Shown in pieces: positions 11,842 through 24,673 of a stretch of DNA of 64,000 nt (its first letter is position 1; the number at the start of each line of letters is the position of its first letter). A program made the position numbers and the translations under genes. The stretch comes from Tragulus kanchil (lineage: Eukaryota; Chordata; Mammalia; Artiodactyla; Tragulidae), in NCBI GenBank assembly GCA_022376925.1, contig JAIOJX010000025.1, positions 143,055,301 to 143,119,300 of the forward strand. Direction: 5' to 3'. The notes beneath the pieces were generated by a model, which was given only the letters and a program-made list of their open reading frames with translations, was not told the origin of the DNA and ran no database searches.

Positions 11842-12073
11842 ATGATTTAAGAACTCTAATGGGGTAAACTGGGTGTGCTGCAGTCCATAGGGTCATAAGG
11901 AGTTGGGCACTGCAGAGCAACTGAACAACATTAAAAATAAATAAATAAATAAGGACAGAACTTTGGAAAAAATATTTCATTGAAGATACATACTGAAGAT
12001 ATACATCACCATTCCTTAGTTATTAAGGAATTACAGTTGAAGCCACAATAACATACCACTGCCCTACATATTA

Positions 12074-12264
12074 GAATCGGTTAAGAATCTGCCTGCAATG
12101 CAGAAAACCTGTGTTTGATTCCTGGGTTGGGAAGATCCCCTGTAGAAGAAAAGAGCAATGCATTCCAATATTCTTGCCTGGAGATTCCCATGGACAGAGG
12201 AGTCTGGCAGGCTACAGTCCAAGGAGTCACAAGAGTTCGACATGACTTAGTGACTAAACCACCA
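12074..12264 (+). mobile_element. Bov-tA SINE (second copy through D4)
   Basis: Same element as 10953-11143, carried in the second copy of D4 and not an independent insertion. Confidence 0.92.
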
Positions 12265-12740
12265 AATATTAAAAATACTGTTCATATCAAGTGCTGGAAA
12301 TATTTTTCATAAGTATTAAAACAAGTTGGAAATAGCCAGAATATCAAATAATAGGGAATCAATAATAAATCTGAGGTATTTTCATATAATAGAACACTAT
12401 ACAGAAAGAAAAAGGAATTAGTTCTTAAAACCTGCTACAACATCATGAAAAATTCTCTAAATAATTATACCAGGTTAAGAAACCAAAAGAAAAAAAACAG
12501 TATATATACTCTATTAGTCTTTTTATACATGGTTCCACAAAAGAAAGGACAAGTGCCTTAACACTAAGGGTTTAAAAAAAAATATGTTATTGCCTGAAAT
12601 AGAGTGTATAGTTTAAGTATAAAATGATAAAAATCACATATGTATTTCACATGTTAATTAACTTAATAAAATTAAGAGAATTAACATGTTTATTATTCTA
12701 AATTTTATTCATATCCTTGATAATTCTCCAAGAAACTACT

Positions 12741-13490
12741 AACTAAACCAGACATGGAACAACAAACTGGTTCAAAATTGGGAAAGGAGTACATCAAAGC
12801 TGTTTACTGTCACCTTTCTTATTTAATTTATATGCAGAATACATTACACAAAATGCCAGGCTGGATGAAGCACAAACTGGAATCAAGATTGCTGGAAGAA
12901 ATATCAACAGCCTCAGATATGCAGATGATACTAATGTCAGAAAGAATGAGGAGCTAAAAAGCCACTTGTGGAAGGTTAAAGAGGCAAGTAAAAAAGCTGG
13001 CTGAAAGCTCAACATTTAAAAGCCTAAGATGATGGCATCTAGTACCATCATTTCATGGCAAATATATGGGAAAAAATGGAAACAGTGACAGATTTTGTTT
13101 TTCTCTGGGGATGGGGACTCCAAAATCAATCACTGGTGACAGTGGCCGTAGCCACAAAATTAAAAGAAGCTTGTTCCTTCGAAGGAAAGCTATGGCAAAG
13201 CTAGACAGCCTGTTTAAAAGCAGAAATATTACATTGCCAAAAAAAGTCCATCTAGTCAAAGCTACGGATTTTTCAGTAGTCTTGTAGATATGTGAGAGTT
13301 GGATCATAAAGAAGGCTGAGTGCTGAAGAATTGTTGCCTTCTAACTGTAGAGTGCTGGAGAAGTCTCGTGAGACTTGGACTGTAAGGAGATTAATCCAGT
13401 CAATCCTAAAGGAAATAAACCCTGAATATTCACTGGAAGGATTGATGCTGATGCTGAAACTAATATTTTGGCCACTTGATGAGAACTGTA
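12741..13490 (+). pseudogene. BovB (RTE) LINE fragment, reverse transcriptase to C-terminus, decayed
   Basis: Covers the reverse-transcriptase core (12741-12960, catalytic-site region 'cagatatgcagatgatac' at 12914, reading RYADD), the 'gcctaagatgatggcat' and 'gcaaagctagacagcctg' region and the C-terminal 'ggaaataaaccctgaatattc' region (13410). Frames at 13066-13287 (73 residues) and 13331-13633 (100 residues) preserve pieces, but stops and frameshifts separate them. It ends before the usual 3' terminus. It cannot encode a working enzyme. Confidence 0.9.
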
Positions 13491-13736
13491 AGCTATGTAG
13501 CCTTAGGATCATGGTTGTTTCATTATGCATAGCAAGAGAAAGAAATGAGAGTAAAGGAAAATGTTCAGTTAGATGCAGTAATTCCATTAACTTTTTCTTG
13601 TTTCGTGTTCTTGCTCGAGATAATTTATGCTAAAGATTTGAACCTGCATGTCATATCTAGAACTAAAGGAATATTATAATCATGTTTGCCATATGTTAGC
13701 CCATGTAGAAATTTATGACAGTTATTCTTCTCCTCG

Positions 13737-14021
13737 ATTTTTTTTTTTTAATTTTGGCCTCTTTTATTGGTTATTTATTTATTTATTTTCATCCATCTTT
13801 ATTCTTTGGCCTGTGAGGCCAAATGAGGCCTCCCATTGCAGTGGCCTCTCTCATTGCAGAGCACTGGCTCTGGGCACATGTGCTCCAGAGTGCTGGCAGG
13901 TAATTGGACACATCAGTCCAGATGCTCTGCTCCATGTGGAATCTTCCCAGACCGGGAATCAAACTGGTGTCCTTTGCACTGCAAGGCAGACTCTTTCCCC
14001 ACTGGACCACCAGAGAAGGCC
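13737..14021 (-). mobile_element. CHR-like tRNA-derived SINE, diverged
   Basis: Reversed tail (T-run, then 'tttggcctcttttattgg'), 'catccatctttattctttggcc', reversed hairpin body around 13863-13893 and 'ggaccaccagagaaggcccc' at the 5' end. A short repeat 'cgattttt' at both ends (about 13735 and 14023) may be the target-site duplication. The 133- and 95-residue plus frames and the 73-residue minus frame across it are spurious. Confidence 0.9.
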
Positions 14022-17000
14022 CCGATTTTTAAAATTGCTTTTAAGTTAGAAATCCTCAAGGCATACAATAATGTTCCCTTATTACAAATAATACTATCTA
14101 TAATTAATGAAGATAATTATTAACTCATGGATTAAATAGTTATTGAGGATTAAAATGATCATGAACATATCTCAAATACTAGCTTAATCATGTTGATAAG
14201 AATTGAAATATTTTGCACACTTAGATCAGAAAAAGCTTTACTTAGATGTATCATAAGGACTTTTATCAGTAAGATATAGCAATATATTATGTTAATCTAT
14301 TCTTTCTCATGTTTGTTTAACATCATAATTATGCATTTACTCTTGTTCATGTTGGTTTAATATAATTGTGATATGGACAGTTCTAGAAATGAAAAAAAAA
14401 ATATATTTTATGAGAAACCAGTGGCAGGGTAAGGCTATGAGTTTGTACATTATCTTGCCAATATTTATAGGGAAGATTTTCTCCATAAGCCTTGAGTTTA
14501 CGTGATAAATTTTCTAACTCGGTGAACTGACCATGTATCTAGAAACTACATTCTAAAGCTTCAAGGCAATTCCTTTCATCTGATAAGTCTATGTTGTTAG
14601 GTTTCCCCATTGACCTAATTATCCCTTTCCTTTGAATCACAACAGGTCTTACTTATGTAGCAATATGAAAAAATGGCCAAAAGTTCCTGACCCCTCTCAT
14701 GAAACTAACCAATGAATACCCTCTTCTCAATAGCCACATTAAATCTTTGACAAGGCTTGGAAAGTTCAGTTATGTCTAGTTAACAGCTTCTATATTACTT
14801 CTTCCCATGTTCTTTAAAGAAACCATTACTGCCATTTTTATTTGTGTACATATCAACTTCTCATTTACATACACACAAAAAAAGAAACACAATCTCAAGA
14901 CTTTTATTCTATTAGAGGAAAAGAACCTTCAGAGAAAGCAATGATCCTGGCACTCTCCAAATCAGTAAACATTTGAGGATCCACTTAGAGAATATCTATC
15001 ATTTTGACAGCTCTTTCAGGCTTTGAACTAAAAGAACCTGTTATCTCCAGGAACAGTAAAAATTACTGATTCAACTACTGTGTAGTTGTGACAGAGATAG
15101 AAAGAGTGACTGGAAAATAACAGAAACATGAGAAAACAATAATAAACAAAGAAGAGGGCAGAAAAGAGGAAGGGAGAATGCTTAAGGAACAGCACAGGAA
15201 AGAAAGAAGGAAAACATACCAACTCTAAGTCCAAAAGCAAAGAGCACACAGGAGGACCAACCACACAAAAATACAATCCCAAGAGAATTAACTATACTTT
15301 TTTTTAGTTTGACAACTAGTTTCAGACAAAGTATTCCTACAAAGTATATTTCACCACTTCTATAGTTACTTGATCTGGGACGAAGAGTGCTCACTTGAAG
15401 AAATGTGCTCTCAAACAAATTCAGAAAACATCTAGAGATATAGTTGGAGATAATCATACTTACATAATTTCAACCCAATGAAACCTGTATCATTTAGTGT
15501 CCATGGCCGAAGACAAAAACCACTCACTCAAAGGGAGCTAAGCTGCGTCATAATGCCTGCTCTACTTCCAAAGAAGCCTTGAACAGTAGAAAACTGAAAT
15601 GATACAAAAAGCTGAAATCCAAGGATAAGTAGTAAGATCAAGAAGTTATTGCCTCTGTCAAAGAGCTGAAGAATGAGCACTGGGCCCCCATTTAGGAGAA
15701 TCATGAATTTCCTAAGTAGCAGGGGTAGCCAGAGTTGAAGAAAGAGGGTCTTCTTGGACTTGGTCTTTCAAAATTTTTGTGAGCACATTTAATTAGTGAG
15801 CATTAATTCATATGAAGAATTCAATCAGCAAGAGAACTTAGAAAATGTAGTTTTCAGCATTTCAAAATTTCCAAATAAATGCTATATAGAGAGAGCCACT
15901 CACATTATTCACATGAGGAGATATACTTAAGAAACCATTACTGCCATTTTTATTTGTGTACATATCAACTTCTCATTTACATACACAAAAAAAGAAACAC
16001 AATCTCAAGACTTTTATTCTATTAGAGGAAAAGAACCTTCAGAGAAAGCAATGATCCTGGCACTCTCCAAATCAGTAAACATTTGAGGATCCACTTAGAG
16101 AATATCTATCATTTTGACAGCTCTTTCAGGCTTTGAACTAAAAGAACCTGTTATCTCCAGGAACAGTAAAAATTACTGATTCAACTACTGTGTAGTTGTG
16201 ACAGAGATAGAAAGAGTGACTGGAAAATAACAGAAACATGAGAAAACAATAATAAACAAAGAAGAGGGCAGAAAAGAGGAAGGGAGAATGCTTAAGGAAC
16301 AGCACAGGAAAGAAAGAAGGAAAACATACCAACTCTAAGTCCAAAAGCAAAGAGCACACAGGAGGACCAACCACACAAAAATACAATCCCAAGAGAATTA
16401 ACTATACTTTTTTTTAGTTTGACAACTAGTTTCAGACAAAGTATTCCTACAAAGTATATTTCACCACTTCTATAGTTACTTGATCTGGGACGAAGAGTGC
16501 TCACTTGAAGAAATGTGCTCTCAAACAAATTCAGAAAACATCTAGAGATATAGTTGGAGATAATCATACTTACATAATTTCAACCCAATGAAACCTGTAT
16601 CATTTAGTGTCCATGGCCGAAGACAAAAACCACTCACTCAAAGGGAGCTAAGCTGCGTCATAATGCCTGCTCTACTTCCAAAGAAGCCTTGAACAGTAGA
16701 AAACTGAAATGATACAAAAAGCTGAAATCCAAGGATAAGTAGTAAGATCAAGAAGTTATTGCCTCTGTCAAAGAGCTGAAGAATGAGCACTGGGCCCCCA
16801 TTTAGGAGAATCATGAATTTCCTAAGTAGCAGGGGTAGCCAGAGTTGAAGAAAGAGGGTCTTCTTGGACTTGGTCTTTCAAAATTTTTGTGAGCACATTT
16901 AATTAGTGAGCATTAATTCATATGAAGAATTCAATCAGCAAGAGAACTTAGAAAATGTAGTTTTCAGCATTTCAAAATTTCCAAATAAATGCTATATAGA

Positions 17001-17542
17001 GAGAGCCACTCACATTATTCACATGAGGAGATATACAGATAGGTATATAAAGGTATGGTATCTATCTGTCTATAAACAACTGAATTTTACATCTAGCAAT
17101 ATAAAATAAACATCCCAGAAGTTGTCTACAAATAGGATTAAAATTATGCAAAATTTCTTGGAAAGTTATCATTTTATTTTTATAACTGATATTTAGACCA
17201 TATAGGAAGTAAGATGAGAAGACAAATATAGATGATACATAACAGCATGTAATTTCGTTTCTAGAAACTTTCAATTCTGAATTTCTTGATAACATTACAG
17301 GACTCAGATAATGTCTCAGTTTTTGTTAATTTAAAAACAACACTTGCAATCCTTCAGATAAACATGGGACAGTCATTTTAAATTTGGAGATTTTGATATT
17401 TAAATAATATGTCCAAAATCTCATATGAAACATGCTGAATAAAGTGAATGATTTGAAAATACTGAATGAATGTTGCATCTTCCCCAAACTGGCTGAACTA
17501 TTCCAGCACAAGAATATGTGGCTTTTTAATGCTTTAATCATG
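14022..17542. other. unassigned DNA, no gene
   Basis: Includes duplication D5 and the start of D6. Minus-strand frames of 84 and 91 residues at 15028-15457 recur at 16138-16567; they are hydrophobic by chance, overlap one another and lack any family resemblance I know. Confidence 0.5.
14817..17036 (+). repeat. direct duplication D5 (14817-15926 / 15929-17036), offset about 1111
   Basis: 'aagaaaccattactgcc' at 14817 restarts at 15929; both copies run to 'catgaggagatatac'. Copies differ by 2 bp in an ACACAAAA tract (about 14870 versus 15983). Content is unassigned. Confidence 0.94.
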
Positions 17543-17757
17543 AGGGTTTCCCAAGTGGTGCTAGTGGTAAAGAATCCACTTGCCAATGCAGGAGATATGG
17601 GTTGTATCCCTGGTTGAGAAGATCCCCTGGTGTAGGAAATGGCACCCCACTCCAGTATCCTTGTCTGGAAAATTCCATGGGCAGAAGAACCTGGCAGGCT
17701 ATAGTCCTGCCCCAAAGAGTCAGACATGACTTAAGAGACTGAGCACATGCACACACT
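17543..17757 (+). mobile_element. Bov-tA SINE, near full length
   Basis: Landmarks: 'gggtttcccaagtggtgctagtgg', 'ccaatgcaggagatatgggtt', 'gaagatcccctgg', 'ccactccagtatcc', 'ggcaggctatagtcc', 'agagtcagacatgactt'. Overlapping minus-strand frames of up to 133 residues are antisense shadows of it. Confidence 0.93.
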
Positions 17758-18622
17758 TTTTCATAGATTCTGGTTTGCAAAAATTTAGAAAGAACAAAAA
17801 GCTGAAATCCAAGGATAAGTAGTAAGATCAAGAAGTTATTGCCTCTGTCAAAGAGCTGAAGAATGAGCACTGGGCCCCCATTTAGGAGAATCATGAATTT
17901 CCTAAGTAGCAGGGGTAGCCAGAGTTGAAGAAAGAGGGTCTTCTTGGACTTGGTCTTTCAAAATTTTTGTGAGCACATTTAATTAGTGAGCATTAATTCA
18001 TATGAAGAATTCAATCAGCAAGAGAACTTAGAAAATGTAGTTTTCAGCATTTCAAAATTTCCAAATAAATGCTATATAGAGAGAGCCACTCACATTATTC
18101 ACATGAGGAGATATACAGATAGGTATATAAAGGTATGGTATCTATCTGTCTATAAACAACTGAATTTTACATCTAGCAATATAAAATAAACATCCCAGAA
18201 GTTGTCTACAAATAGGATTAAAATTATGCAAAATTTCTTGGAAAGTTATCATTTTATTTTTATAACTGATATTTAGACCATATAGGAAGTAAGATGAGAA
18301 GACAAATATAGATGATACATAACAGCATGTAATTTCGTTTCTAGAAACTTTCAATTCTGAATTTCTTGATAACATTACAGGACTCAGATAATGTCTCAGT
18401 TTTTGTTAATTTAAAAACAACACTTGCAATCCTTCAGATAAACATGGGACAGTCATTTTAAATTTGGAGATTTTGATATTTAAATAATATGTCCAAAATC
18501 TCATATGAAACATGCTGAATAAAGTGAATGATTTGAAAATACTGAATGAATGTTGCATCTTCCCCAAACTGGCTGAACTATTCCAGCACAAGAATATGTG
18601 GCTTTTTAATGCTTTAATCATG

Positions 18623-18837
18623 AGGGTTTCCCAAGTGGTGCTAGTGGTAAAGAATCCACTTGCCAATGCAGGAGATATGGGTTGTATCCCTGGTTGAGAA
18701 GATCCCCTGGTGTAGGAAATGGCACCCCACTCCAGTATCCTTGTCTGGAAAATTCCATGGGCAGAAGAACCTGGCAGGCTATAGTCCTGCCCCAAAGAGT
18801 CAGACATGACTTAAGAGACTGAGCACATGCACACACA
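18623..18837 (+). mobile_element. Bov-tA SINE (second copy through D6)
   Basis: Duplicate of 17543-17757 with a longer CA run at its end. Confidence 0.92.
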
Positions 18838-19502
18838 CTTTTTTCATAGATTCTGGTTTGCATAGAGAATTCACTATCAGAAATTAATATAAATTAGCAG
18901 GTCCCAGTGGACAAGAAGACATGGGTCATCAGTAGATTTGCATTTACACTTCTTTTTCTTTCTTTATAAAATCAAATACAAAGCAAGACTTCCTCCATTT
19001 TAGACTCTATGTACCAAGGGAATTCCTTCAAAAGCTGATATTCTGTTAAGATTTTAAATCATCACTAACATTGTTTATATTCTAAATATCTCTCATCAAA
19101 ATATAGTAAATTTCTGAATTATATTTTAACTTCCATAACTTCTCTGCTTATGTTCACTAATTCATCCTAAAACATTATTTTCATGTTTTTCACATCCATG
19201 TTCATCTTTTTACTATTTTCAATGGCTTCCCATTAGACTCTGTACTTCTTTAGTCCAATTTCTTTTGACTAAAACATTTAGTCCAGAATCCTTCCTTTAT
19301 CACTCATGGTCACTGTTTCACAATTGTACTATCTTTTTACTGCTCTAGGGATTTGTACAGAATTTATAAAGTTAATGCGTTACACTGACATCAGTCATTT
19401 CCACTTTTTTCTTCATAGATTTTCACCGACACATTTTCTCATATTATTCATTATACAATGTCTTTTTGTCTCCATCTCCCCACTATTGACTCCTGTTTAA
19501 TC
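18838..19502. other. unassigned AT-rich DNA (repeated to 20597)
   Basis: No gene. A 64-residue frame at 19306-19500 recurs at 20397-20591 only through D7. Confidence 0.5.
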
Positions 19503-19599
19503 TTTCACATGCATGTTCAGTCACTAAGTCACATCCAACTCTTATGACCCCACACACTGTAGTCCACCAGGCTCTTCTGTCCATGAGGTTTTCCAGGCA
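19503..19599 (-). mobile_element. Bov-tA SINE 3' part, cut at a duplication junction
   Basis: Minus-strand Bov-tA end ('gttcagtcactaagtcacatcc', 'ccaccaggctcttctgtccatg') that stops abruptly at the D7 junction; the complete element is 20598-20817. Confidence 0.88.
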
Positions 19600-19717
19600 T
19601 GTAATAAAAAAATGCAAAGTGAATGATTTGAAAATACTGAATGAATGTTGCATCTTCCCCAAACTGGCTGAACTATTCCAGCACAAGAATATGTGGCTTT
19701 TTAATGCTTTAATCATG

Positions 19718-19930
19718 AGGGTTTCCCAAGTGGTGCTAGTGGTAAAGAATCCACTTGCCAATGCAGGAGATATGGGTTGTATCCCTGGTTGAGAAGATCC
19801 TGGTGTAGGAAATGGCACCCCACTCCAGTATCCTTGTCTGGAAAATTCCATGGGCAGAAGAACCTGGCAGGCTATAGTCCTGCCCCAAAGAGTCAGACAT
19901 GACTTAAGAGACTGAGCACATGCACACACA
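19718..19930 (+). mobile_element. Bov-tA SINE (third copy through D7)
   Basis: Same element as 17543-17757 and 18623-18837, with two bases missing in the 'gatcccctgg' run. Not an independent insertion. Confidence 0.92.
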
Positions 19931-20597
19931 CTTTTTTCATAGATTCTGGTTTGCATAGAGAATTCACTATCAGAAATTAATATAAATTAGCAGGTCCCAG
20001 TGGACAAGAAGACATGGGTCATCAGTAGATTTGCATTTACACTTTTTGCTTTCTTTAAAAAATCAAATACAAAGCAAGACTTCCTCCATTTTAGACTCTA
20101 TGTACCAAGGGAATTCCTTCAAAAGCTGATATTCTGTTAAGATTTTAAATCATCACTAACATTGTTTATATTCTAAATATCTCTCATCAAAATATAGTAA
20201 ATTTCTGAATTATATTTTAACTTCCATAACTTCTCTGCTTATGTTCACTAATTCATCCTAAAACATTATTTTCATGTTTTTCACATCCATGTTCATCTTT
20301 TTACTATTTTCAATGGCTTCCCATTAGACTCTGTACTTCTTTAGTCCAATTTCTTTTGACTAAAACATTTAGTCCAGAATCCTTCCTTTATCACTCATGG
20401 TCACTGTTTCACAATTGTACTATCTTTTTACTGCTCTAGGGATTTGTACAGAATTTATAAAGTTAATGCGTTACACTGACATCAGTCATTTCCACTTTTT
20501 TCTTCATAGATTTTCACCGACACATTTTCTCATATTATTCATTATACAATGTCTTTTTGTCTCCATCTCCCCACTATTGACTCCTGTTTAATCTTTC

Positions 20598-20817
20598 ACA
20601 TGCATGTTCAGTCACTAAGTCACATCCAACTCTTATGACCCCACACACTGTAGTCCACCAGGCTCTTCTGTCCATGAGGTTTTCCAGGCAAGAACATTTG
20701 AGTATGTTGCCATTTTCCCCTCCAGGGAATATTCCCTGATCCAGGGATCCAAGCTACATCTCCTGTGTCCCCTGCATTTGCAGGTGGATTCTACCACTTG
20801 AGCTACCTAAGAAACCT
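20598..20817 (-). mobile_element. Bov-tA SINE, near full length
   Basis: Reversed Bov-tA: 'catgttcagtcactaagtcac', 'ccaccaggctcttctgtcc', 'ttccaggcaagaaca', 'ccctgatccagggatcc', 'tgcatttgcaggtgg', 'accacttgagctacctaag'. Moderately diverged. Confidence 0.92.
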
Positions 20818-21711
20818 ATTCACAAATTAGCTCAACTGCTACCTCTTTTAGATTTCTTTCTTTGTCATCCTCACCAGGAGTGATTAATTTTTCCTATGAT
20901 GTTTCAAAGATATATTTCAGTGTTTCTTATGGCATGTGACAATTTTGTTTAAAAATTATTTTGTGTACCCTGCTACACTACAAGATGAGGAAGGAGAGAG
21001 AGTCTCTATGCTTGTGTCTCCATTAGTGTAAGCATGATGACATAGGCTGAGTAAACACAAGGCTACTGTTAATTGAATATACATTCATGAATCATTCTAG
21101 AGAGACTATTTTCTATTTATTAAGACCTTAAAACAACTTCACATTCAGTCTTTCAATCTTTTTTGTACCTCTCATAATCTATGGAGAGTGGCTTGAAGCA
21201 GTTTTGTAATTTTCTAACTAAGAAATAATTTACTCATGGGCTTATCCTATTACTTCAGATAATCTACTTTATAGAATTCTGAGCTTACATTATACATCAG
21301 AGTTTAAAGTTTTCAAATTCATGGAGAAAATTGTATTGGGGATTATGTGACAAAATCGATGCTCAAGAAGCCTTTAAAATACCATTTTATGAACTACACA
21401 ATTATACATTTGTACAAATTCATTTCATCTGCTTTTTCTTGTAACTATTTAAAGGAGGTTACTAGTTTCATATTTATAATGAATTATCACATTAGTTTTT
21501 AAGCCACTTCTCGTGAAAACTTAAAAAAAATAATAAAGAGAAGGTCCTCCTATTTTAATTCAGGAACACTGATGAAAAGTATAACAGACCCCCAATACAC
21601 ACATAGAGATACACACACATACACACACACACACACAGAGTTAGTTTATACAAACTGCTTGAGCTATTAGATTTTAAATAATGATGTTAAATTGTATATA
21701 ACAGCCTGTAT
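20818..21711. other. unassigned DNA with a (CA)n microsatellite
   Basis: No gene or interspersed repeat recognised. An interrupted CA tract lies at 21594-21639. Confidence 0.5.
21594..21639 (+). repeat. interrupted (CA)n microsatellite
   Basis: ACAC-rich tract with a 'tagagat' interruption, ending in about eight uninterrupted CA units. Confidence 0.9.
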
Positions 21712-21928
21712 AGTAAGTCGCTTCAGTTGTGTCCAACTTTTTGCGACCTTATGGACCACGACCCACCAGGTTCCTCTACCCATGGGATTCTCCAGGCAAG
21801 AGCACTGGAGTGGGTTGCTGTGCCCTCCTCCAGGGGATCTTTCTGACCCAGGGATTGAACCCGCATCTCTTATGTCTCCTGCACTGGCAGGTGGGTCCTT
21901 TACCACTGGTGCCACCTGGGAAGCCCCT
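21712..21928 (-). mobile_element. Bov-tA SINE, well preserved
   Basis: Reversed Bov-tA close to the family sequence: 'agtcgcttcagttgtgtccaac', 'tgcgaccttatgg', 'ccaggcaagagcactggagtggg', 'acccagggattgaaccc', 'tggcaggtgggtcctttaccac', 'gccacctgggaagcccc'. One of the least diverged SINEs here. Frames of 75-93 residues across it are spurious. Confidence 0.96.
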
Positions 21929-21937
21929 ATGGAATCA

Positions 21938-24175
21938 CCTACATATCAATATATAATTTTAAGTGTGATTTAATTGTATTGTATGGTATGGAGATCTGAA
22001 ATACTGTAAAGCTTTAATTTGGGGAGGGACTCAGATTTATTTTATTGCTATTTACTGAGTATGTTGTAAGCCAGATTGGATAGAGAAATATTGATATATA
22101 TTATTTAAATACCAGAGAAAAGAAAAACCTTAAGTTGCCTTTGTTGAATACTTATTTAGGTATTAGGCTGAGACTTAGCCGCTGAACATTTTATGTAGGA
22201 CAGCATCATACGAGGAACATTTTTGAGTGTTTTTTAATTTGTAAAGTTAAGCATAATCTTGTTACATTCTGAGAATTTTATTAATAAATCAAACTCTTCT
22301 CTCTTCAGCTTCCTTATGATATTCTCCCCCCTTATCCACACATAGGGCCACATACAGATGGTCATTATTCTTACCAGTATGAGCTAAATAGCTTCCTTAC
22401 CTACCTTACACTCAGCTACTGCCATTACAAGTGATTATTCAATGCTGCAAATTGAATAGACTTTTATTTGTGCAATTCAAAAGTATGTATCTCTTGGAGG
22501 AGTTCATTAGCACATTAACTTATAATAGATTTTTAAAATACTTTCCTATTTTCTGTTGGGACAAGGCATAATAAAATATTGAAATGCAAGCTCAATCGTT
22601 CAATTATTTTATAAATGCATATTAAAGACATATGATAATCCAAGCACAAGTGAGACTTTAGGATTCTGAATTTTTAAGAAACCAGGTCTCTAAGCAGGAC
22701 AAAGAATTTGGGCTTAGTGATCAGATGACAAACCTGATGCTACCAGAGGTATCCTCCTGTGAACCCTCAGTGTTTATTTCTCAATTCTAGGAATGGTTTT
22801 ACTGCTTAGTTTATTTCTGTGCTTAATATCGCTTTGCTTTGTTGTTCAAAGTGTGCTAGCGATAATTTAGAGGAATGAAAAGATTTTCCAATGACAGTAA
22901 AAACAGCTTACTCAGCCCTTGCCAAAGTCAGAATGTTTAGATTGAAAAGGATGTCAGTTCCATAGTTCAAGGTGAGGGCAGCAGGGAGTATGGGAAGACT
23001 TGAAATAGACCCACAAGCAGCTATTATGAGCAAGGTAACAAGAGAGAAGGACACATGCCCTACATATCAATATATAATTTTAAGTGTGATTTAATTGTAT
23101 TGTATGGTATGGAGATCTGAAATACTGTAAAGCTTTAATTTGGGGAGGGACTCAGATTTATTTTATTGCTATTTACTGAGTATGTTGTAAGCCAGATTGG
23201 ATAGAGAAATATTGATATATATTATTTAAATACCAGAGAAAAGAAAAACCTTAAGTTGCCTTTGTTGAATACTTATTTAGGTATTAGGCTGAGACTTAGC
23301 CGCTGAACATTTTATGTAGGACAGCATCATACGAGGAACATTTTTGAGTGTTTTTTAATTTGTAAAGTTAAGCATAATCTTGTTACATTCTGAGAATTTT
23401 ATTAATAAATCAAACTCTTCTCTCTTCAGCTTCCTTATGATATTCTCCCCCCTTATCCACACATAGGGCCACATACAGATGGTCATTATTCTTACCAGTA
23501 TGAGCTAAATAGCTTCCTTACCTACCTTACACTCAGCTACTGCCATTACAAGTGATTATTCAATGCTGCAAATTGAATAGACTTTTATTTGTGCAATTCA
23601 AAAGTATGTATCTCTTGGAGGAGTTCATTAGCACATTAACTTATAATAGATTTTTAAAATACTTTCCTATTTTCTGTTGGGACAAGGCATAATAAAATAT
23701 TGAAATGCAAGCTCAATCGTTCAATTATTTTATAAATGCATATTAAAGACATATGATAATCCAAGCACAAGTGAGACTTTAGGATTCTGAATTTTTAAGA
23801 AACCAGGTCTCTAAGCAGGACAAAGAATTTGGGCTTAGTGATCAGATGACAAACCTGATGCTACCAGAGGTATCCTCCTGTGAACCCTCAGTGTTTATTT
23901 CTCAATTCTAGGAATGGTTTTACTGCTTAGTTTATTTCTGTGCTTAATATCGCTTTGCTTTGTTGTTCAAAGTGTGCTAGCGATAATTTAGAGGAATGAA
24001 AAGATTTTCCAATGACAGTAAAAACAGCTTACTCAGCCCTTGCCAAAGTCAGAATGTTTAGATTGAAAAGGATGTCAGTTCCATAGTTCAAGGTGAGGGC
24101 AGCAGGGAGTATGGGAAGACTTGAAATAGACCCACAAGCAGCTATTATGAGCAAGGTAACAAGAGAGAAGGACAC
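21938..24175 (+). repeat. direct duplication D8 (21938-23054 / 23059-24175), offset 1121
   Basis: 'cctacatatcaatatat' at 21938 restarts at 23059; both run to 'agagagaaggacac'. The spacer is four bases. The copies look almost indistinguishable. Confidence 0.95.
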
Positions 24176-24673
24176 TGTAGTATGAACCAAGTTTGGAGTG
24201 GGATTACAAAAAAAGAAGAAGATAGGAAATGAAAAGAAACTCATCAAGTACATTAGAGTCTGGTGACATTGAAAGTGGAATATAAGTCAACCCTAAGTTT
24301 TCCTTGAGAAAGAAAAATCTGCTCTGAAAACACAAACCAAATTCTCTTCCTGCATTCCTGATTTCACACTGAATTACCTGAAAAAATTTTCAGGCATTGC
24401 TAAGCCCTCCAAGTAATCAAGATATCCATAGTAAGAATTTGAAATAATTCTTTATAAAATTTCTAATTCACTCAAAAATCACTAATGTAAAAAATAATAA
24501 CATATGAATCATAAGAAGAATGTTTACTGCAAAGGAAAAGTGACTCTTACCCTCCTGTTCTGAACATATGAACAAACTCTAAACTATGGCAAGAAGCTGA
24601 GAATTCAGGAGAAGTGATATACCATTTGCTGACATCGGAGGAATGTTGTTTACAGTTTACAAGTTCATGTAAT

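Larger units (their letters stand above)
10743..12962 (+). repeat. direct duplication D4 (10743-11841 / 11864-12962), offset 1121
   Basis: 'gtaaactgggtgtgctgcag' at 10743 restarts at 11864; both copies run to 'gaggagctaaaaagc'. The 22 bp between copies (11842-11863) resemble a deletion-rich version of 10706-10742, the sequence that normally precedes the copy start. It carries a BovB end, a Bov-tA and the start of another BovB. Confidence 0.94.
16714..18862 (+). repeat. direct duplication D6 (16714-17779 / 17794-18862), offset 1080
   Basis: 'acaaaaagctgaaatcc' at 16714 restarts at 17794, running to 'tctggtttgca'. The 14 bp between copies resemble a degraded form of the upstream 'gaaaactgaaatgat'. 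It overlaps D5, so about 320 bp are present three times (from 15604, 16714 and 17794). It carries a Bov-tA. Confidence 0.94.
18521..20690 (+). repeat. direct duplication D7 (18521-19599 / 19616-20690), offset 1095
   Basis: 'aaagtgaatgatttgaaaat' at 18521 restarts at 19616; both run to 'gttttccaggca'. Sixteen bases between copies resemble a compressed 'gaaacatgctgaat'. Copy 2 shows contractions near its start (19798 'gatcctgg' for 'gatcccctgg'). The segment also occurs from 17441, so part is in triplicate. Confidence 0.94.

Noticed and set aside
13648..14049. 133-residue frame and similar frames through SINEs (9082-9414, 38137-38532, 60823-61176, 61930-62298)
   Set aside because: They run through tRNA-derived SINE sequence and recur wherever the SINE occurs.
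15028..16567. Hydrophobic minus-strand frames that could suggest membrane proteins
   Set aside because: Hydrophobicity follows from A-rich plus strand (T-rich antisense); the frames overlap each other and are duplicated only with D5.
17326..17894. Minus-strand frames of 118-157 residues at Bov-tA copies
   Set aside because: They are antisense translations of Bov-tA sequence, repeated with D6 and D7.
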